Positions 34,756 through 42,765 are shown, counted from the first letter of the stretch. The stretch: DNA of 60,447 nt from Desulfosporosinus acidiphilus SJ4 (GCF_000255115.2 NC_018066.1:1-60447), one strand, 5' to 3'. Program-made: numbers and translations. The notes: generated from the sequence alone by a model not told the origin.

Positions 34756-34976
34756 TAGCTCCCCTCCCTAATTTCTTTTTCTGTCTGTTGTCTAATGTAA
34801 TTTTCAACATCAGCACGAGGTATGCGCCACGAACTACCTACTCTGAAGGCATTTGGGAAATAACCTTTATTACACCAGCGAGTGACAGTATTGCTATTCA
34901 CCTTTACCTTTTTAGCAATCTCACTAATTTTCATAACATCTTCAAGATCCAAAGGACTAACTCTCTTATCATCCAA
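34755..34976 (-). CDS. AlpA/excisionase-like HTH regulator of the par operon
   Basis: 73 residues. Motif KISEIAKKVKVNSNTVTRWC is a MerR/excisionase HTH, with FRVGSSWRIPRADVENYI as the wing. Stop and parA start overlap. It probably takes the autoregulator role normally carried by the N-terminal HTH of type Ia ParA. GGGGG ribosome site upstream. Confidence 0.75.
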   Translation of the reverse strand: MDDKRVSPLDLEDVMKISEIAKKVKVNSNTVTRWCNKGYFPNAFRVGSSWRIPRADVENYIRQQTEKEIREGS

Positions 34977-35059
34977 TTCCTACACCCCCTTAAAATAGAT
35001 TATATAATCCATTTACTACTTTTACAATATATCGTATAATCTTCTCAAATAATATTTTT

Positions 35060-35123
35060 GTTAAACAGTTTTATGGTTTAACGGTAAAACTGTTTAACTG
35101 TAACACGGTTTTACCGTGTTACA
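35060..35123. repeat. Inverted repeats upstream of the par operon
   Basis: GTTAAACAGTTTTA (35060-35073) and its exact complement (35085-35098) flank a GTTTAACGG core; next to it GTAACACGG and CCGTGTTAC pair around TTTTA (35101-35123). Motifs match the 32941 cluster, so this is probably the par operator and second centromere half. The remaining stretch to 35656 contains no convincing gene; an AAAAAGYCCTT hairpin at 35408-35443 is a terminator. Confidence 0.65.
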
Positions 35124-35656
35124 AAAATTTGACGAATGAAATAGACTGGTGGTACTGTATAGGCAGAGCTTCCAGCAACTTATACAAATTGGTAATAATG
35201 TACCAACAATAGAAGGATTTACATATTTCCTGTCGAATGTTTTAGAATCCTTCCTGCGGCAATAGATAGACGGATAGGCAGGATAAGATAAAATTATAAA
35301 TGGGTTCACTAAAAAGAAAAAAGAAACCCATAGGTACCCTCCTGTAGAGAAAGCTCCCGAGTTTCTAATTTCAATATATGAAATTTTCCATTAAGTAAAA
35401 GTGAATAAAAAGAAAAAGCCCTTCGCCAAAAGGACTTTTTTCTAAAAACATCCGCAAAAGCGTTTCACCCGTACTTGCGGAGAAATTTAGCTGAGTTATC
35501 TCTCAGACATGTCATAATTATACCATTTGTACGGTATTCTTGACAAGTCTTTGAGGGTTACTTTACTGTATTTAAGCTATTTTTTTCTGGAAGTTTAAGG
35601 ATTTAGACGTATTTGCGTTTGAATCCTTTTTATTTTTCCCGGAAAGGAGTGGTTTA

Positions 35657-37051
35657 ATGCTGCATGAGATTTTTGATCCTGTTTTACCGTTTATAAGTCG
35701 CTATAAAATTGAAAAATTACACAAGGATACCGGCGTTTTATTCTCTGCAGATGTTAAATCTGACGCTCGTCTCGTTTGGACGCTTCCGGATCTACTAGAA
35801 AGTGAGAAGACTTACATAACGTCTTCAACGTTTTTTGGCCGTCGTAGACAGAGGAGATACGTTCGTCATGTTATGGCCATTGTCTGTGACTTTGATAGTG
35901 AACCAGGAACAACGTTTGATGATATATTAGGTCGTTACTACACTGCACACTTGCCTTTACCGGAATTGATTATCGCTACGGCCACACCTGGTCACTATCA
36001 AGCGTGGAATGTTTTTGACGTTCCTTTGCGTATAAAACATGAACTTCTCTTGGCCAAGGAATATAAGGTCCATGAAGCAATGGTTAAAGCTCTAGGGGCA
36101 GACCTTAACGCTATTGGGCCGGAACGTTGGGTCCGTAGACCTTCCGAAGAAAACATTGTTTATTATGATCATTATTCTCGAACCTCATGGGATGAATTAT
36201 GCACCTGGTATGATGCTCAACGACCTTCTAGGGCTGCTTCTGCGCCTAAGAAAGTGGTCTTTGTGGGTACCGTTCTTGCAACACCGGCAGGTAAACGTAT
36301 TCAAGATGCAGCTGCTGAACGAGGCTGCCGGAATAAATGGGCCTATGGTTTAGGGCTTTGTCTTTATGATGCCGGTATCTTGGCCTCTGATATTCGTAAT
36401 AAGCTCCATTCTTGGAATAGAGCCATTAAAGAGCCGTTGCCTTTATCCGATATTGAAACTATTTTTCGTTCGGTTATGAGTGGAAGACATCATGCATCTT
36501 CACGAGTCCTAGAATCTATTACGGGACTTTCTGCTCGTATAAAAGGTTGGTACAAATGGGCAAAACCTCGTAATCGTCGCCGAGATCATCTTTTTGAAGT
36601 TAAAGATGATATCATTTCGGATCTTTTGCGGTATGGTACGGTTGCTGAGACACAAAGAGCGTGGTCTTCTCGTTTAGGAGTTGCTTTGCGTTCTTTTAAA
36701 CTTATGCTTGCTGCCCTTCGTGAGGAGGGTATAGTCACTGCCACCGTTGGCCATGGGCGGTATGCTTCATCTTCATATTGTCTTTCCGATGCTTTTTTGA
36801 AGTCCTTAGAAGAGTCTCAGTATCAAGTTGCGGTGGGTTCTGAGGACTTTTCTAAGGGACTACCAATAGTGCATAAAGCCCATTCATCCCTAGGGGGTAC
36901 TTGTCCATCCCTGGGGAAGGGGGGTCTTGCGGGTACTTCCTCTTGTTGCGATTCTTCGTTATTGTTTCCCAAAAACATGATCAGTGGGTCTGGAGGAGTT
37001 TGGCGTAAGCCAAATGACGACAGCACCGACGGTTCTTTCCGGGGAAGTTAA
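35657..37051 (+). CDS. Plasmid replication protein with primase and PriCT domains
   Basis: 464 residues. The N-terminal part contains IVCDFDSEPGTT, the DxD-like acidic motif of archaeo-eukaryotic primase folds, then ELIIATATPGHYQAWNVF. The middle RNKWAYGLGLCLYDAGI...LHSWNRAIKEPLPLSDIETI fits the primase C-terminal PriCT domain. The tail from about 345 includes a HTH-like region and a low-complexity Gly/Ser end. It is probably the initiator/primase of the plasmid. An ATACC/GGTAT dyad and a TTGACA near 35540-35555 could be its control region. ATG at 35657 after GGAAAGGAG. Confidence 0.75.
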   Translation: MLHEIFDPVLPFISRYKIEKLHKDTGVLFSADVKSDARLVWTLPDLLESEKTYITSSTFFGRRRQRRYVRHVMAIVCDFDSEPGTTFDDILGRYYTAHLPLPELIIATATPGHYQAWNVFDVPLRIKHELLLAKEYKVHEAMVKALGADLNAIGPERWVRRPSEENIVYYDHYSRTSWDELCTWYDAQRPSRAASAPKKVVFVGTVLATPAGKRIQDAAAERGCRNKWAYGLGLCLYDAGILASDIRNKLHSWNRAIKEPLPLSDIETIFRSVMSGRHHASSRVLESITGLSARIKGWYKWAKPRNRRRDHLFEVKDDIISDLLRYGTVAETQRAWSSRLGVALRSFKLMLAALREEGIVTATVGHGRYASSSYCLSDAFLKSLEESQYQVAVGSEDFSKGLPIVHKAHSSLGGTCPSLGKGGLAGTSSCCDSSLLFPKNMISGSGGVWRKPNDDSTDGSFRGS

Positions 37052-37172
37052 TCGATAGAAGGGGTTTCTCTGCTTTCAGGCTTTTCTTTTAGTTTTCCTC
37101 TCCCCTAGCGGGATTTTAGGTGATTATTGATATCATGATATCGGGTTATTTAGCTTTATTTTTGGTTGGTTA

Positions 37173-37361
37173 TTATTTTTTGAGAGAGAGGGGTTTCCGG
37201 AAGAGGTTTGTTAGCCTTTGAAAGCATCCTTGATAGTTAAGTGTTCCATAGGTTTCTTTGTGTCTTTTGATCCGTTCTGAGAGTATTTTTATTTGCTCAT
37301 CAGTGGGTTCTCCCATTTCTTCAAGTCTTTTTTTGATCTCGCACTTTGTTTTAGTGTTCAT
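37173..37361 (-). CDS. Hypothetical small protein
   Basis: 62 residues, basic, helical (KKRLEEMGEPTDEQIKILSER). AAGGAAGG just before the ATG. No family. It is antisense to the flow of surrounding genes. A GATATCATGATATC palindrome lies at 37129-37142, beyond its 3-prime end. Confidence 0.5.
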   Translation of the reverse strand: MNTKTKCEIKKRLEEMGEPTDEQIKILSERIKRHKETYGTLNYQGCFQRLTNLFRKPLSLKK

Positions 37362-37491
37362 GGTTTTCCTTCCTTGTGTATTTAATCTCTATTGTTATCT
37401 TTTCCTCCTTTTTATGGAATTAATCATGTTTGTCCTTTTTTGGGCATAAAAATGACTATGATTTCATGATATCAGGTGGGAGGTTTTTACC

Positions 37492-37872
37492 GTGGGGGGT
37501 GCTGTTAGGCGTTTTCGAACGTTAGGGCAGATACAAAGAAAGGTTAAGACTGAGCCTTTGCCGGCTGTTGAATTATCAGGTAATCGTCCGGTCAGTAATT
37601 CGGTTGTTTTAGATTCTAAGAGTATTGTTAAGGTTAAAAACGCTGGTGAGAAACATCAGTATCCATTACGTGTGATAAAAGTTCTTTGGGGTAGGGTTTT
37701 TGATTTAAATCTGAATTGTAAGGGGATAGATTCTTCTGGTCCGTCTTTGAACGAAACTCTATGTGATCTTATAGCAGCTGCTCTTGATGATGAGGATATC
37801 GTTAAGCGTATTATGTCTAAGTATCCGGATCGGGACCAGCTGGTGATTGTTCGTTCCTGGGAGCGTGGTTAG
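37492..37872 (+). CDS. Hypothetical protein
   Basis: 126 residues. Basic N-terminus (VRRFRTLGQIQRKVK) and a C-terminal part with ETLCDLIAAALDDEDIVKR. GTG at 37492 after GGGAGG. It forms a pair with the next gene (3-base gap). No family recognised. Confidence 0.55.
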   Translation: MGGAVRRFRTLGQIQRKVKTEPLPAVELSGNRPVSNSVVLDSKSIVKVKNAGEKHQYPLRVIKVLWGRVFDLNLNCKGIDSSGPSLNETLCDLIAAALDDEDIVKRIMSKYPDRDQLVIVRSWERG

Positions 37873-37875
37873 GAT

Positions 37876-38106
37876 ATGAAAGCTCGACCACATCTTATTT
37901 TTTATAAGTCTCAAACGACTGTAAAGTTGGATCTTCCCAATGATGTCTTTTGGGATTTTATGAGTCTTTGTAAACGTATTAATTTTTTGCTTACGAATGG
38001 GTACCGGATTACTCCGGATGATTTGAATACTATGGCTTTAGAAGATTTTACTGAGAGGTACCTTGGTAATGAGCAGGATCTTATGTATAGGCTTGAGGGG
38101 AAGTAA
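37876..38106 (+). CDS. Hypothetical protein
   Basis: 76 residues, soluble, including VKLDLPNDVFWDFMSLCKR. Ribosome site GTTAGGATATG is weak; translation is probably coupled to the preceding gene. Immediately before repeat R1 copy 2. Confidence 0.5.
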   Translation: MKARPHLIFYKSQTTVKLDLPNDVFWDFMSLCKRINFLLTNGYRITPDDLNTMALEDFTERYLGNEQDLMYRLEGK

Positions 38107-38117
38107 CGCTTTATTCC

Positions 38118-38203
38118 TTTGAGTGAGGAAGCAGAAACCCTTCCGGACTCGGCTATTCGCCTCGGTCCTACGGACTAAATCCTCCAGGCTTTACCCATTC
38201 TGT
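38118..38203 (+). repeat. Structured repeat R1, copy 2
   Basis: Same element as 23566 and 57056. Differences from copy 1 (TATT for TAGT; TAC for TTC) fall in hairpin loops. It is followed by a terminator, then R2 and R3. Confidence 0.6.
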
Positions 38204-38214
38204 ATTAGGGATGT

Positions 38215-38249
38215 TACTCATGTGTTGTTGCACATGGGTATTATTTTTG
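38215..38249 (+). terminator. Terminator after R1 copy 2
   Basis: TACTCATGTG/CACATGGGTA stem with a 6-base loop and TTATTTTT tail. It is unrelated in sequence to the terminator after copy 1, though in the same place. Confidence 0.78.
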
Positions 38250-38420
38250 CTTGTCTATCGGATGTTTATGTCGTAGTATCCTGGATGAAATCTCATAGGG
38301 CTGCAGCTGAAAGGTTGATGCTTATCTTTGGGGCGTAGTATTCAGGCTCCTGCAGACGTATATCGCTTATAAGGGGATGGGAGAGAGGGCGTGTAGGAAG
38401 GAGTAGTGTGCTTTTGAAAA

Positions 38421-38530
38421 AGGTGTAGCCACAACCATTGTTCCTAGCGGGTATGGCAGAAAGATTGCGGCTACGAATTAAAATGCGGACAGCTCCTAAT
38501 CGTTGCAGACCGCATATTGGGGAAATGGTT
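38421..38530 (+). ncRNA. Structured repeat R2, copy 2 (putative RNA)
   Basis: Matches 23853-23960: GTAGCC...GGCTAC stem, then ATGCGG/CCGCAT around a conserved ACAGCTCCT loop. Some stem positions differ between the copies (CCGC against CCAC on one side). The stretch 38250-38420 between R1 and R2 has no gene that I can support. Confidence 0.45.
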
Positions 38531-38555
38531 GTGGGAAAAGAACGATCAAGTAGGG

Positions 38556-38860
38556 CTTTGCAGGGGCCAGGGCAATCTTGAAGTAGCCACCCCGTGTATT
38601 TGGGGTTAATCACCGGTGAGGGGCTCTGCTAAGGTGTGACAATATGGGGTCTGCGCCCCTCACCGGCGGTTCATTTTACCACACGGGGACCCTGTCTACT
38701 TCAAGACGGACTGTTCAGCAGCCGGGAGCATAAAGGAGCGATTCTATGGGGTCGCTCAAATTTATATCCCGGCTTGATGTATGCGTAATACTGGTCCGAC
38801 CCTGGCCGGGGGAAACGACCGGCTCGGAGATGCAAGATGTAAACATTTGTTTGGGTCGGG
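38556..38860 (+). ncRNA. Structured repeat R3, copy B (putative RNA)
   Basis: Second copy of the 7056 element, same length. The hairpin AGCGA/TCGCT is fully paired here while copy A has AGTGA/TCGCT, a consistent C-to-U change. The hairpin AGCCGGGA/TCCCGGCT is perfect here and has one mismatch in copy A. Again followed by a TTGACA/TATAAT promoter. Confidence 0.55.
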
Positions 38861-38897
38861 GTTTGAAGAAAATATATTTTTTTATGCCTTTAAACTA

Positions 38898-38926
38898 TTG
38901 ACAAATTATGTACACAATATTATAAT
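38898..38926 (+). promoter_or_regulatory. Near-consensus promoter, paralogue of 7399
   Basis: TTGACA (38898-38903), 17-base spacer, TATAAT (38921-38926). Shares TACACAATATTATAATA with the other copies. Drives the decayed DUF932 gene. Confidence 0.85.
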
Positions 38927-38963
38927 AGTATTAGATTCAAACGAATAAAGGAGGAATTTTTAA

Positions 38964-39480
38964 ATGTTAGCTACAAAGTTTGGTAATGTGACGAGGATCA
39001 ACCAGGATAAGCCTTTGACAAATGATCAACTTATTAGGGTAGCTCCAAGTATTTTTGCGGTAGATAAGCACGTTTCCAGGTCGCAGAGATATGCTTATAT
39101 TCCTACGATACAGGTTGTTGAGGGGTTGAGATCCGAAGGGTTCATGCCGTTCTTTGCGTGTCAGTCGAAAAGCCGAATTGAAGGTAAAAGCGAGTTTACC
39201 AAGCATATGATACGGTTTCGCCAGATGTCACAAATCATGGCCCAAGAAGCCGATTCAGTCTCGGCAGCTCCTTGTTCCGAAGCGTTATGAAGACGATAAA
39301 AAGGACCTTTGGACGAATTTTAACGTAGTACAAGAAAATTTGATGAGAGGGGGGCAACGTGGTAGAGCTGCGTCAGGTAAAAGAGTTACGACACGGCCTG
39401 TACAATCTATTGATAACAACGTCAAGTTAAATAGAGCTTTATGGATTTTGGCTGATGAAATGGCTAAATTGAAATCATAA
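38964..39480 (+). pseudogene. DUF932-like gene with internal deletion and frameshift
   Basis: The 38964-39290 frame gives the N-terminal part of a DUF932/plasmid-phage protein (YIPTIQVVEGLRSEGFMPFF, FTKHMIRFRQ). From about 39250 the +1 frame gives the matching C-terminal end (LLVPKRYEDDKKDLWTNFN, VVQENLMRGGQRG), which stops at 39480. The central part, well over 100 residues in the family, is missing and the ends are out of frame. Promoter and AAGGAGG remain intact, so decay seems recent. Confidence 0.75.
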
Positions 39481-39492
39481 ATAGACAGTAAA

Positions 39493-39514
39493 GTCCGGGG
39501 CTAACGCCCCGGAC
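39493..39514 (+). terminator. Strong GC hairpin
   Basis: GTCCGGGGC/GCCCCGGAC with a 4-base loop, directly after the pseudogene. No T-run follows, so it may be a transcript end or a processing barrier. Confidence 0.5.
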
Positions 39515-39581
39515 CCCTCCTGGGAGGAAAGTGTTATCTTTAGCCCAGTTCTTGTTGAGTACAGGGAAAGAAGGGGTTTGG

Positions 39582-39770
39582 ATGAAAGGGAAAGTTCTGT
39601 ATTATAAAGATCCTAGAATAATGACTCTTGAGGAGCTTAAAAATGAGATCAGGGTTTATCAATTTGAGCTGGATAGGGCTCTTCAAATAAAAAAATACCG
39701 GACAGCTGCCCAGGTTTCGGAATCTCTTACAACGTTTTGTAAGCTTGCTTTTAGGCGTTCCGGGTTTTAA
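39582..39770 (+). CDS. Hypothetical small protein
   Basis: 62 residues, charged helical (MTLEELKNEIRVYQFELDRA). The ATG at 39582 after AAGGGG is chosen; a GTG at 39531 has its ribosome site too close. No family recognised. Confidence 0.5.
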   Translation: MKGKVLYYKDPRIMTLEELKNEIRVYQFELDRALQIKKYRTAAQVSESLTTFCKLAFRRSGF

Positions 39771-39811
39771 GAAGTTTTGAGCTTTTGTTTCAGAATTTTG
39801 ACACTTGTAAA

Positions 39812-39820
39812 TGCTATAAT
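39812..39820 (+). promoter_or_regulatory. Extended -10 promoter
   Basis: TGCTATAAT, an extended -10 (TGn TATAAT), 24 bases before the 39844 ATG. TTGACA upstream at 39798 is only 11 bases away and cannot be the -35. Confidence 0.55.
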
Positions 39821-39843
39821 GTATTCACAAAGGAGGTTTAAAG

Positions 39844-40737
39844 ATGGAAATGGTCATTGAGGATAGAATCGCTCAATTGGATAAAGTTTTAGAAGAAGTC
39901 AACTCTAAAAGAAATTATTATGGAACGGTTTGGCCGGTTATTGTACGGAAGAGTTTTCGTTATGAAAAAAACGATGAATATATTTATCCGATTGCCTTTT
40001 TTAAAAGCTTGCTTCGTGATTATAGTTTAGGATTCGATAGGGAAAAGAAGTCTGACAGACTCTTTTTACTAAAATACATAATTGATCAACATATGTCCGG
40101 CAAAATCAATATATTCTCTTATCACTTGTGCATGTTCCTGCTTTATCGTGATTATCGTCATGAGGATCGGATGGAGGAAGATTTGACAGAGGGAGCTGTT
40201 GGGAAAAAGAGAGCGCAGTTTGCTAAGTCTTTGCCTGTAGTCAACTATATGAGTGTGGACGATTTTATAACTGCTGTTTGGGCCTATCAGATTGAACGAT
40301 GGCATACAGCAAATAATGAGTATGAGCGAGCTCCTTATATGGATAATGTCCGGATTCTTTTTTCAAAAGAGCAGTTATCTAACTGGGTTGGTAGGGATTA
40401 TTATGCGGCGGATTGGGTTGAACCTATTCCCGGTGATATGAATTTAAAGTGCCGTACTTGGACTAAGGAGAAAGATCCAATGGTTCAGGAAACGTCGCTT
40501 CCGGAGGGTTGGGTGGAAGGAAATATTATTCTCGGCCATGAGGGACCGGGAAACTATAGGCATTATGTTCAGGGCGTGCCGGTTCATGCCGGTAGTGCCA
40601 TCCAGGTAAAGTTTGGTGATGGTTGGATTAACGGTCGTTATGAGTGGAGCTTTGACCCTAAGAGTAAAGTCTCGATTCATAGTGGGGATGAAGCTATTTA
40701 TATTGGGGAAGGTCACTTAGTTCGAGTTCGTAAGTAA
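39844..40737 (+). CDS. Hypothetical protein
   Basis: 297 residues, soluble. Helical N-terminal two thirds; the C-terminal 85 residues form a beta domain (HYVQGVPVHAGSAIQVKFGD, GEGHLVRVRK) vaguely resembling DUF5348-type domains. AAGGAGG lies before the ATG. Function unknown. Own promoter at 39812. Confidence 0.6.
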   Translation: MEMVIEDRIAQLDKVLEEVNSKRNYYGTVWPVIVRKSFRYEKNDEYIYPIAFFKSLLRDYSLGFDREKKSDRLFLLKYIIDQHMSGKINIFSYHLCMFLLYRDYRHEDRMEEDLTEGAVGKKRAQFAKSLPVVNYMSVDDFITAVWAYQIERWHTANNEYERAPYMDNVRILFSKEQLSNWVGRDYYAADWVEPIPGDMNLKCRTWTKEKDPMVQETSLPEGWVEGNIILGHEGPGNYRHYVQGVPVHAGSAIQVKFGDGWINGRYEWSFDPKSKVSIHSGDEAIYIGEGHLVRVRK

Positions 40738-40757
40738 GGGTTTTAGGGGGACTGTGG

Positions 40758-41059
40758 ATGATTAATCACCTTGGCATATCTCACATGAATGATAGTCAAT
40801 TTATAGCACTGAATAATGAACAAATTGTTTCGAGCGTTAAGTATAGATGCTGGTTTTAATGATCTTTCTCTTCCAGTTTATGAAATTGATTCTAAAGCAG
40901 CCCGTATAAACGCTATTTTTGGAAGAATGTATTTCCAGAGTGATGCTTTCTAAAGAGCTTAACGAGTCGCAAAAAGTTCAAAGGTATTGGAATCTAGTCG
41001 ATGTGTTTAATGGTATTCGTCGGGAATGTTATAGCTTAGAAAGAGTAAGCACAGATTAG
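40758..41059 (+). pseudogene. Decayed or frameshifted small gene
   Basis: Three consecutive overlapping fragments in different frames (from 40758, 40818 and 40943). They read like one protein if frameshifted: MNKLFRALSIDAGFNDLSLP, then INAIFGRMYFQSD, then SKELNESQKVQRYWNLVDVF. The first ATG has AGGGGGAC upstream. Separate mini-genes are possible, but a broken gene fits better. Confidence 0.45.
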
Positions 41060-41070
41060 GAGGGATAATT

Positions 41071-41442
41071 ATGAGTAATGCAAAAGTGTTTAATGACCAA
41101 GAACACGAGAAGGCTTTTATTTCACTTTGTCCTGGTAAATTGCAAACGGATCAGGAATGGATAGCCCCCATTTACATTATTACCTCTGACGCTGAGTTAC
41201 GCGCTAAGGCTATGGTACACGTCGAACCCGAACGACGCGAAATTAGATGGCAAAAAATCTTTGATACCGATTTTGGAAGTGGTCACTATGCTGCCTTGTA
41301 TTGGGCATTTAGTTTGTGGGCCGGTAATTCGTGGGTCAAAGAAGACGGCAGCATAGTTGATACAATGGATCGATCATACTCAATGGATGAGAAATTAAAG
41401 CGAACGTCCATCTTTGCGCTAAAATTACGATGGTTTATTTAA
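41071..41442 (+). CDS. DUF6075-like hypothetical protein
   Basis: 123 residues. The phrase DTDFGSGHYAALYWAFSLWAG resembles the C-terminal pattern of DUF6075-type proteins common on clostridial mobile DNA. AGGAGGGAT precedes the ATG. Function unknown. Followed by a terminator. Confidence 0.5.
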   Translation: MSNAKVFNDQEHEKAFISLCPGKLQTDQEWIAPIYIITSDAELRAKAMVHVEPERREIRWQKIFDTDFGSGHYAALYWAFSLWAGNSWVKEDGSIVDTMDRSYSMDEKLKRTSIFALKLRWFI

Positions 41443-41451
41443 ATGTAAGTC

Positions 41452-41478
41452 ACCAGGTCCTTGAAGACCTGGTTTTCA
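41452..41478 (+). terminator. Terminator
   Basis: ACCAGGTC/GACCTGGT stem with CTTGAA loop and TTTTC tail. Confidence 0.7.
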
Positions 41479-41503
41479 TATCCTTATTGAAGTTTTAAAC
41501 GCG

Positions 41504-41532
41504 TTGTTATATAGTTTACACAATGTTATAAT
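41504..41532 (+). promoter_or_regulatory. Promoter related to 7399 and 38898
   Basis: TTGTTA (41504-41509), 17-base spacer, TATAAT (41527-41532), with TTTACACAATGTTATAATA matching the shared box. Confidence 0.75.
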
Positions 41533-41556
41533 ATGGCATAGAAGGGAGGCCAATTT

Positions 41557-41760
41557 ATGGAATGCCCAAGCTGCCGGTCGAATTCATTAGTTTCTGCAAG
41601 GACCAGTTATCCTCTAAAGGACTGTATAATAACGAATGTTCCTGTTCAGCGTTGTGGTTGCGGAGAAATCTACGTGGCTGAAGATGATCTTAAAAAAATG
41701 ATGGGGTATGTAAATCGCCTAAAGCACAAAAAAGAGGTTGACTGGAGTGAGTTAGGATGA
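41557..41760 (+). CDS. YgiT-type zinc-finger protein
   Basis: 67 residues. CPSCRSNSLV and RCGCGEIYVAEDDLKK give the YgiT/MqsA N-terminal zinc finger. Such proteins are often the antitoxin-side partner of DUF4258 toxins. The DUF4258 protein here is 34 kb away at 7451, but behind an almost identical promoter. It overlaps the next gene by 4 bases. It lacks the HTH of full MqsA. Confidence 0.75.
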   Translation: MECPSCRSNSLVSARTSYPLKDCIITNVPVQRCGCGEIYVAEDDLKKMMGYVNRLKHKKEVDWSELG

Positions 41761-42068
41761 CTGTACCGGTTGCAGAAGATCTTTCGCTTAACAATGCGAA
41801 TGGTATAATATTGTCTGTGAAACTCAACGAAAGTGTTTTTGAAGTAAAAATTTCTGAAGCACAGCTTTTAAAGTTGGACGAGGAAATTGCAGATATTTTA
41901 GAGCCGAAACGTGTTTTTGAGAAAAGGCTGAAAGAACTTAAAAAATTCAAGAGAGAAGCTTACATGGATTTTCAGAGGGAAAAAGATCCGGATCTAAAAG
42001 AACAGAGGCTAAAGCTCTACGTTGAGGCGAAACAGTTAGTTAATGATCTTGAGCAAGGGCGTGAATAA
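41757..42068 (+). CDS. Hypothetical coiled-coil protein
   Basis: 103 residues with an N-terminal beta region and a charged helix (LEPKRVFEKRLKELKKFKRE). Translationally coupled to the YgiT-type gene by ATGA overlap. No family. Confidence 0.55.
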   Translation: MTVPVAEDLSLNNANGIILSVKLNESVFEVKISEAQLLKLDEEIADILEPKRVFEKRLKELKKFKREAYMDFQREKDPDLKEQRLKLYVEAKQLVNDLEQGRE

Positions 42069-42070
42069 TT

Positions 42071-42745
42071 GTGGCCAAAAGTATATTTGTACGAGTTCCT
42101 ATTTCGTTGCATTCAAAGCAACTAAAAGACGCGATTGTTCAGTATGCAGCTGCCAATGACAAAGATGTTTACAAGATTATCGAGGATATATGGGGGTCAA
42201 TGCTGTCCAGCGGTGACTTTTCTATAAGTGTAAATCCTGTTTACGATAAAGAAAGCGAAACAGGATTAGTTGCTACAGAAAATCAAAAGCAGCGAAGATT
42301 CGAATTAAATATGAATCCGGATTTGACGAATCAGGTTGATGAGGTTATTAGCAATGAGAAACGGAAGGGTATTAAGAAGATTAACCGTTCGATTTTTACT
42401 CAAGAGGCAATCCGTCGTTATGTGGAGCCGGCTCTTATTGAAGGTGGATATTTAAAAGAATCGGTTTTTAAGGACTATAAAAGAGCTGCTAAAAACCTTA
42501 GAACTCTGAGAAATTTAATAGGTTCTCAACAAGATTTTTATAATAAATATATTGTTATTGATGAGAGACCTTTAGTAAGTTATTCACAGTATGCGTTCAT
42601 CGAAAGGGGCGCTGGAGGTAATATAGAAAAGGTTCTTGAACTTGTAAGTGATGCTTTGAATATGAGCAAGGACGTTTTCTTTGAGCAACCACAGGAATTT
42701 CAAGATTACTTAAATTCTATTGATATAAGTAAAAGTGCTTTTTGA
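42071..42745 (+). CDS. Hypothetical protein
   Basis: 224 residues. The middle part RFELNMNPDLTNQVDEVI and FTQEAIRRYVEPAL suggests a ribbon-helix-helix-like DNA-binding segment around residues 75-120. GTG at 42071, coupled to the preceding gene. It might be a regulator or partition accessory factor; not recognised. Confidence 0.5.
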   Translation: MAKSIFVRVPISLHSKQLKDAIVQYAAANDKDVYKIIEDIWGSMLSSGDFSISVNPVYDKESETGLVATENQKQRRFELNMNPDLTNQVDEVISNEKRKGIKKINRSIFTQEAIRRYVEPALIEGGYLKESVFKDYKRAAKNLRTLRNLIGSQQDFYNKYIVIDERPLVSYSQYAFIERGAGGNIEKVLELVSDALNMSKDVFFEQPQEFQDYLNSIDISKSAF

Positions 42746-42765
42746 AATAAGGCACTTTTATATTT
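42731..42765 (+). terminator. Terminator overlapping the stop codon
   Basis: AAAAGTGC/GCACTTTT around a 13-base loop containing the TGA, with TATATTTT after it. Ends the YgiT operon. Confidence 0.7.

Noticed and set aside
35094-35309. 71-residue minus-strand frame upstream of the replication gene
   Set aside because: Cys/Ser-rich random-looking translation overlapping the dyads; no ribosome site.
39798-39820. Standard -35/-10 promoter TTGACA with TATAAT
   Set aside because: Spacing is only 11 bases; an extended -10 promoter is annotated instead.
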